Shown piece by piece: positions 5,063 to 6,257 of a stretch of 6,257 nt of DNA. The stretch is from NCBI GenBank assembly GCA_028821635.1, contig JAPPDO010000066.1:1865-8121 (forward strand), read 5' to 3'. This DNA is from Ekhidna sp. (GTDB lineage Bacteria; Bacteroidota; Bacteroidia; Cytophagales; Cyclobacteriaceae). The position numbers and the translations under genes are program-made. Under the pieces are notes generated by a model. That model was not told the origin of the DNA. It did no database searches and saw only the letters and a program-made list of their open reading frames with translations. Each line of letters starts with the position of its first letter. Position 1 is the first letter of the stretch.

Positions 5063-5772
5063 TGAGCAGAAAAGTAGAAGTGGTGCTTGTTGATGTTGGA
5101 AATACGGATGTAAAATCAGCCGAGGTTCTTAATCAAAATATCAAGGAGGAGAAAAGATGGGATAGCTCGGAAGACTTACAAAAGGCTTATCAGCCTGATG
5201 TGCCTTTTTGTATTTGCAATACAGGGGAAAAAACCCTTGATTTTGGCAACAGACAAGTTCAGATGGTAAGTCATAAATCACAACTCCCATTAAGGTTAGA
5301 CTATAAGACTCCTGAAACACTCGGGCCTGACAGGATAGCTGCGGCAGTGGGTTGTCTTGAGTTATTTCCAAGTCTGAATTCACTTCTAATAGATATAGGA
5401 ACTTGTCTGACCATTGACCTTATTTCCAAAGAAGGTGTTTTTGAAGGAGGATCAATCTCTCCCGGATTAAGAATGAGGATGAAGTCAATGGCGGCATCGA
5501 CCGTAAGTCTACCGGATATTTCAGATGAGTGGGGCGATATTGAAAAAAGTAATGTTGGCAAAACTACGAAAGAATGTATTCTCAACGGTGCTTATTTTGG
5601 AATTATCCGGGAAATAAATAGTGCTATAGCTGAATTTGAAAGAGAATTCCCATTTATTAACGTGATCCTATCAGGGGGAGATGCACGTCACTTTGAATCA
5701 AACATAAAAGCTGACATCTTTACGGGATCTAAAATTGTGCTGACGGGACTATACCGAATTTGGAAAACTTAA
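5062..5772 (+). CDS. coaX: Type III pantothenate kinase
   Basis: CoaX phosphorylates pantothenate with ATP to 4'-phosphopantothenate, the first step of coenzyme A synthesis, in the cytoplasm. Type III enzymes have an ASKHA fold, need a monovalent cation and are not inhibited by CoA. The 236-residue protein is of normal family length. Visible motifs are VDVGNTDVK (10-18, phosphate-binding loop), TPETLGPDR (83-91, pantothenate-binding region), DIGTCLTID (111-119, containing the acidic catalytic region), EGGSISPGLRMR (128-139), NGAYFGIIREI (175-185) and LSGGDA (203-208). ATG 5062 is the only ATG before the frame closes upstream at 5035, and it gives the expected N-terminus with DVGNT near residue 11. 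No ribosome binding site is evident. The gene is divergent from anmK and its stop overlaps the start of the next gene as TAATG, indicating co-transcription. Confidence 0.96.
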   Translation: MSRKVEVVLVDVGNTDVKSAEVLNQNIKEEKRWDSSEDLQKAYQPDVPFCICNTGEKTLDFGNRQVQMVSHKSQLPLRLDYKTPETLGPDRIAAAVGCLELFPSLNSLLIDIGTCLTIDLISKEGVFEGGSISPGLRMRMKSMAASTVSLPDISDEWGDIEKSNVGKTTKECILNGAYFGIIREINSAIAEFEREFPFINVILSGGDARHFESNIKADIFTGSKIVLTGLYRIWKT

Positions 5773-6257
5773 TGAAGATTTTTTTTGCAGGATTTTTCGC
5801 AGTGTTAGTGATTTGCACTTCATCCTATGGGCAATCTACTTTCTCCTTTGAAGGTTTGGGTAGTTTGGCACATCAAGGCATGCCAAATAATTTTGGGATG
5901 GGAGAGGTAGGCATAGGAACTCCGGCAGTATGGCACATAAATACGCAAAATCCTGCTTACCTGGTTTACAATAACCTTAGTACTTTTCAAATAGGGGTTG
6001 AATTAGATAATAGACGATTCTCTGGGCAGGACATCTCCGGAACTGAATCGAATGGTTCTTTAAGGTTTCTTGCGTATGCCTTCCCCATTATGCCCGGAAA
6101 GTGGTCCTCATCCATAGGTATTCTGCCTTACAGCACCGTTAATTATAATACCTTCTCCGAAGGTACAGTTGGGGGCATGGAAGACGTAAATCAGTTTTAC
6201 GATAATCGGGGAGAAGGTGATATAAAAAACATTTACTGGTGTAATGAGTATAGAGAT
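5772..6257 (+). CDS. Exported, probably outer-membrane beta-barrel protein (partial, 3' end cut by window)
   Basis: An open frame starts at ATG 5772, overlapping the coaX stop by one base (TAATG), and runs for 162 codons off the right edge without a stop. Residues 1-20 (MKIFFAGFFAVLVI through SYG) form a clear signal peptide with cleavage likely before QSTF. The mature part begins FSFEGLGSLAHQG and then NNFGMGEVGIGTPAVW and INTQNPAYLVY, a pattern of aromatic and glycine residues with NPA that resembles the N-terminus of Bacteroidota outer-membrane transport proteins (OmpP1/FadL-like or PorV-like). Alternating segments such as FQIGVELDNRRF and SIGILPYSTVNYN look like beta-strands. From general knowledge of Cytophagales genomes, a gene of this kind commonly follows coaX and precedes lipopolysaccharide-transport genes, but that is not visible here. 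The export assignment is firm; the exact family and substrate are uncertain. Confidence 0.85.
   Translation, partial: MKIFFAGFFAVLVICTSSYGQSTFSFEGLGSLAHQGMPNNFGMGEVGIGTPAVWHINTQNPAYLVYNNLSTFQIGVELDNRRFSGQDISGTESNGSLRFLAYAFPIMPGKWSSSIGILPYSTVNYNTFSEGTVGGMEDVNQFYDNRGEGDIKNIYWCNEYRD

Noticed and set aside
5141..5585. Minus-strand open frames opposite coaX
   Set aside because: They are antisense shadows of a well-supported coaX reading frame, with no motifs of their own.
1..6257. CRISPR array, toxin-antitoxin pair, prophage or defence genes
   Set aside because: No regularly spaced direct repeats and no recognisable nuclease, toxin, integrase or transposase reading frame were found on either strand.

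Overview
The window most likely comes from a Bacteroidota chromosome, probably of the order Cytophagales. The evidence is protein character (a CoaX-type pantothenate kinase followed at once by a secreted beta-barrel-like protein, a CitMHS_2-like antiporter with a signal peptide, a divergent Glu/Leu/Phe/Val dehydrogenase), moderately AT-rich DNA, no clear Shine-Dalgarno sequences ahead of the genes, and promoter-like TTTG/TAnnTTTG elements typical of the phylum. The species cannot be named from sequence alone.

Layout. Bases 1-1199 hold no intact gene I can support. This stretch contains a 14-base poly-C tract beside a promoter-like box, a small secreted-protein reading frame broken by one in-frame TGA (152-460), a cluster of three inverted repeats (504-590), a second reading frame that needs a frameshift (598-803), a strong intrinsic terminator with no gene in front of it (969-1001), and a degraded tRNA-Pro-like segment (about 1022-1076). 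It looks like a decaying accessory patch beside a conserved block.

From 1200 to 5048 three genes lie on the minus strand in the order anmK, Glu/Leu/Phe/Val-type dehydrogenase, sodium:proton antiporter-like membrane protein. The gaps are 34 and 56 bases, so they can be co-transcribed, although a good internal promoter candidate lies ahead of the antiporter. From 5062 to the right edge, coaX and a partial outer-membrane protein gene run on the plus strand with a TAATG stop/start overlap. The divergent anmK and coaX start codons are only 13 bases apart, and that gap carries a 12-base perfect palindrome.

Function. AnmK recycles anhydro-muropeptide sugar in the cytoplasm, CoaX makes the first intermediate of coenzyme A, the dehydrogenase links an amino acid to its 2-oxo acid with NAD(P), the antiporter-like protein sits in the inner membrane, and the last protein is exported, probably to the outer membrane. 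They are housekeeping genes with no obvious single shared pathway. I found no convincing undescribed system. The best leads are the poly-C/promoter/interrupted-ORF arrangement at the left and the palindromic divergent promoter region between anmK and coaX.
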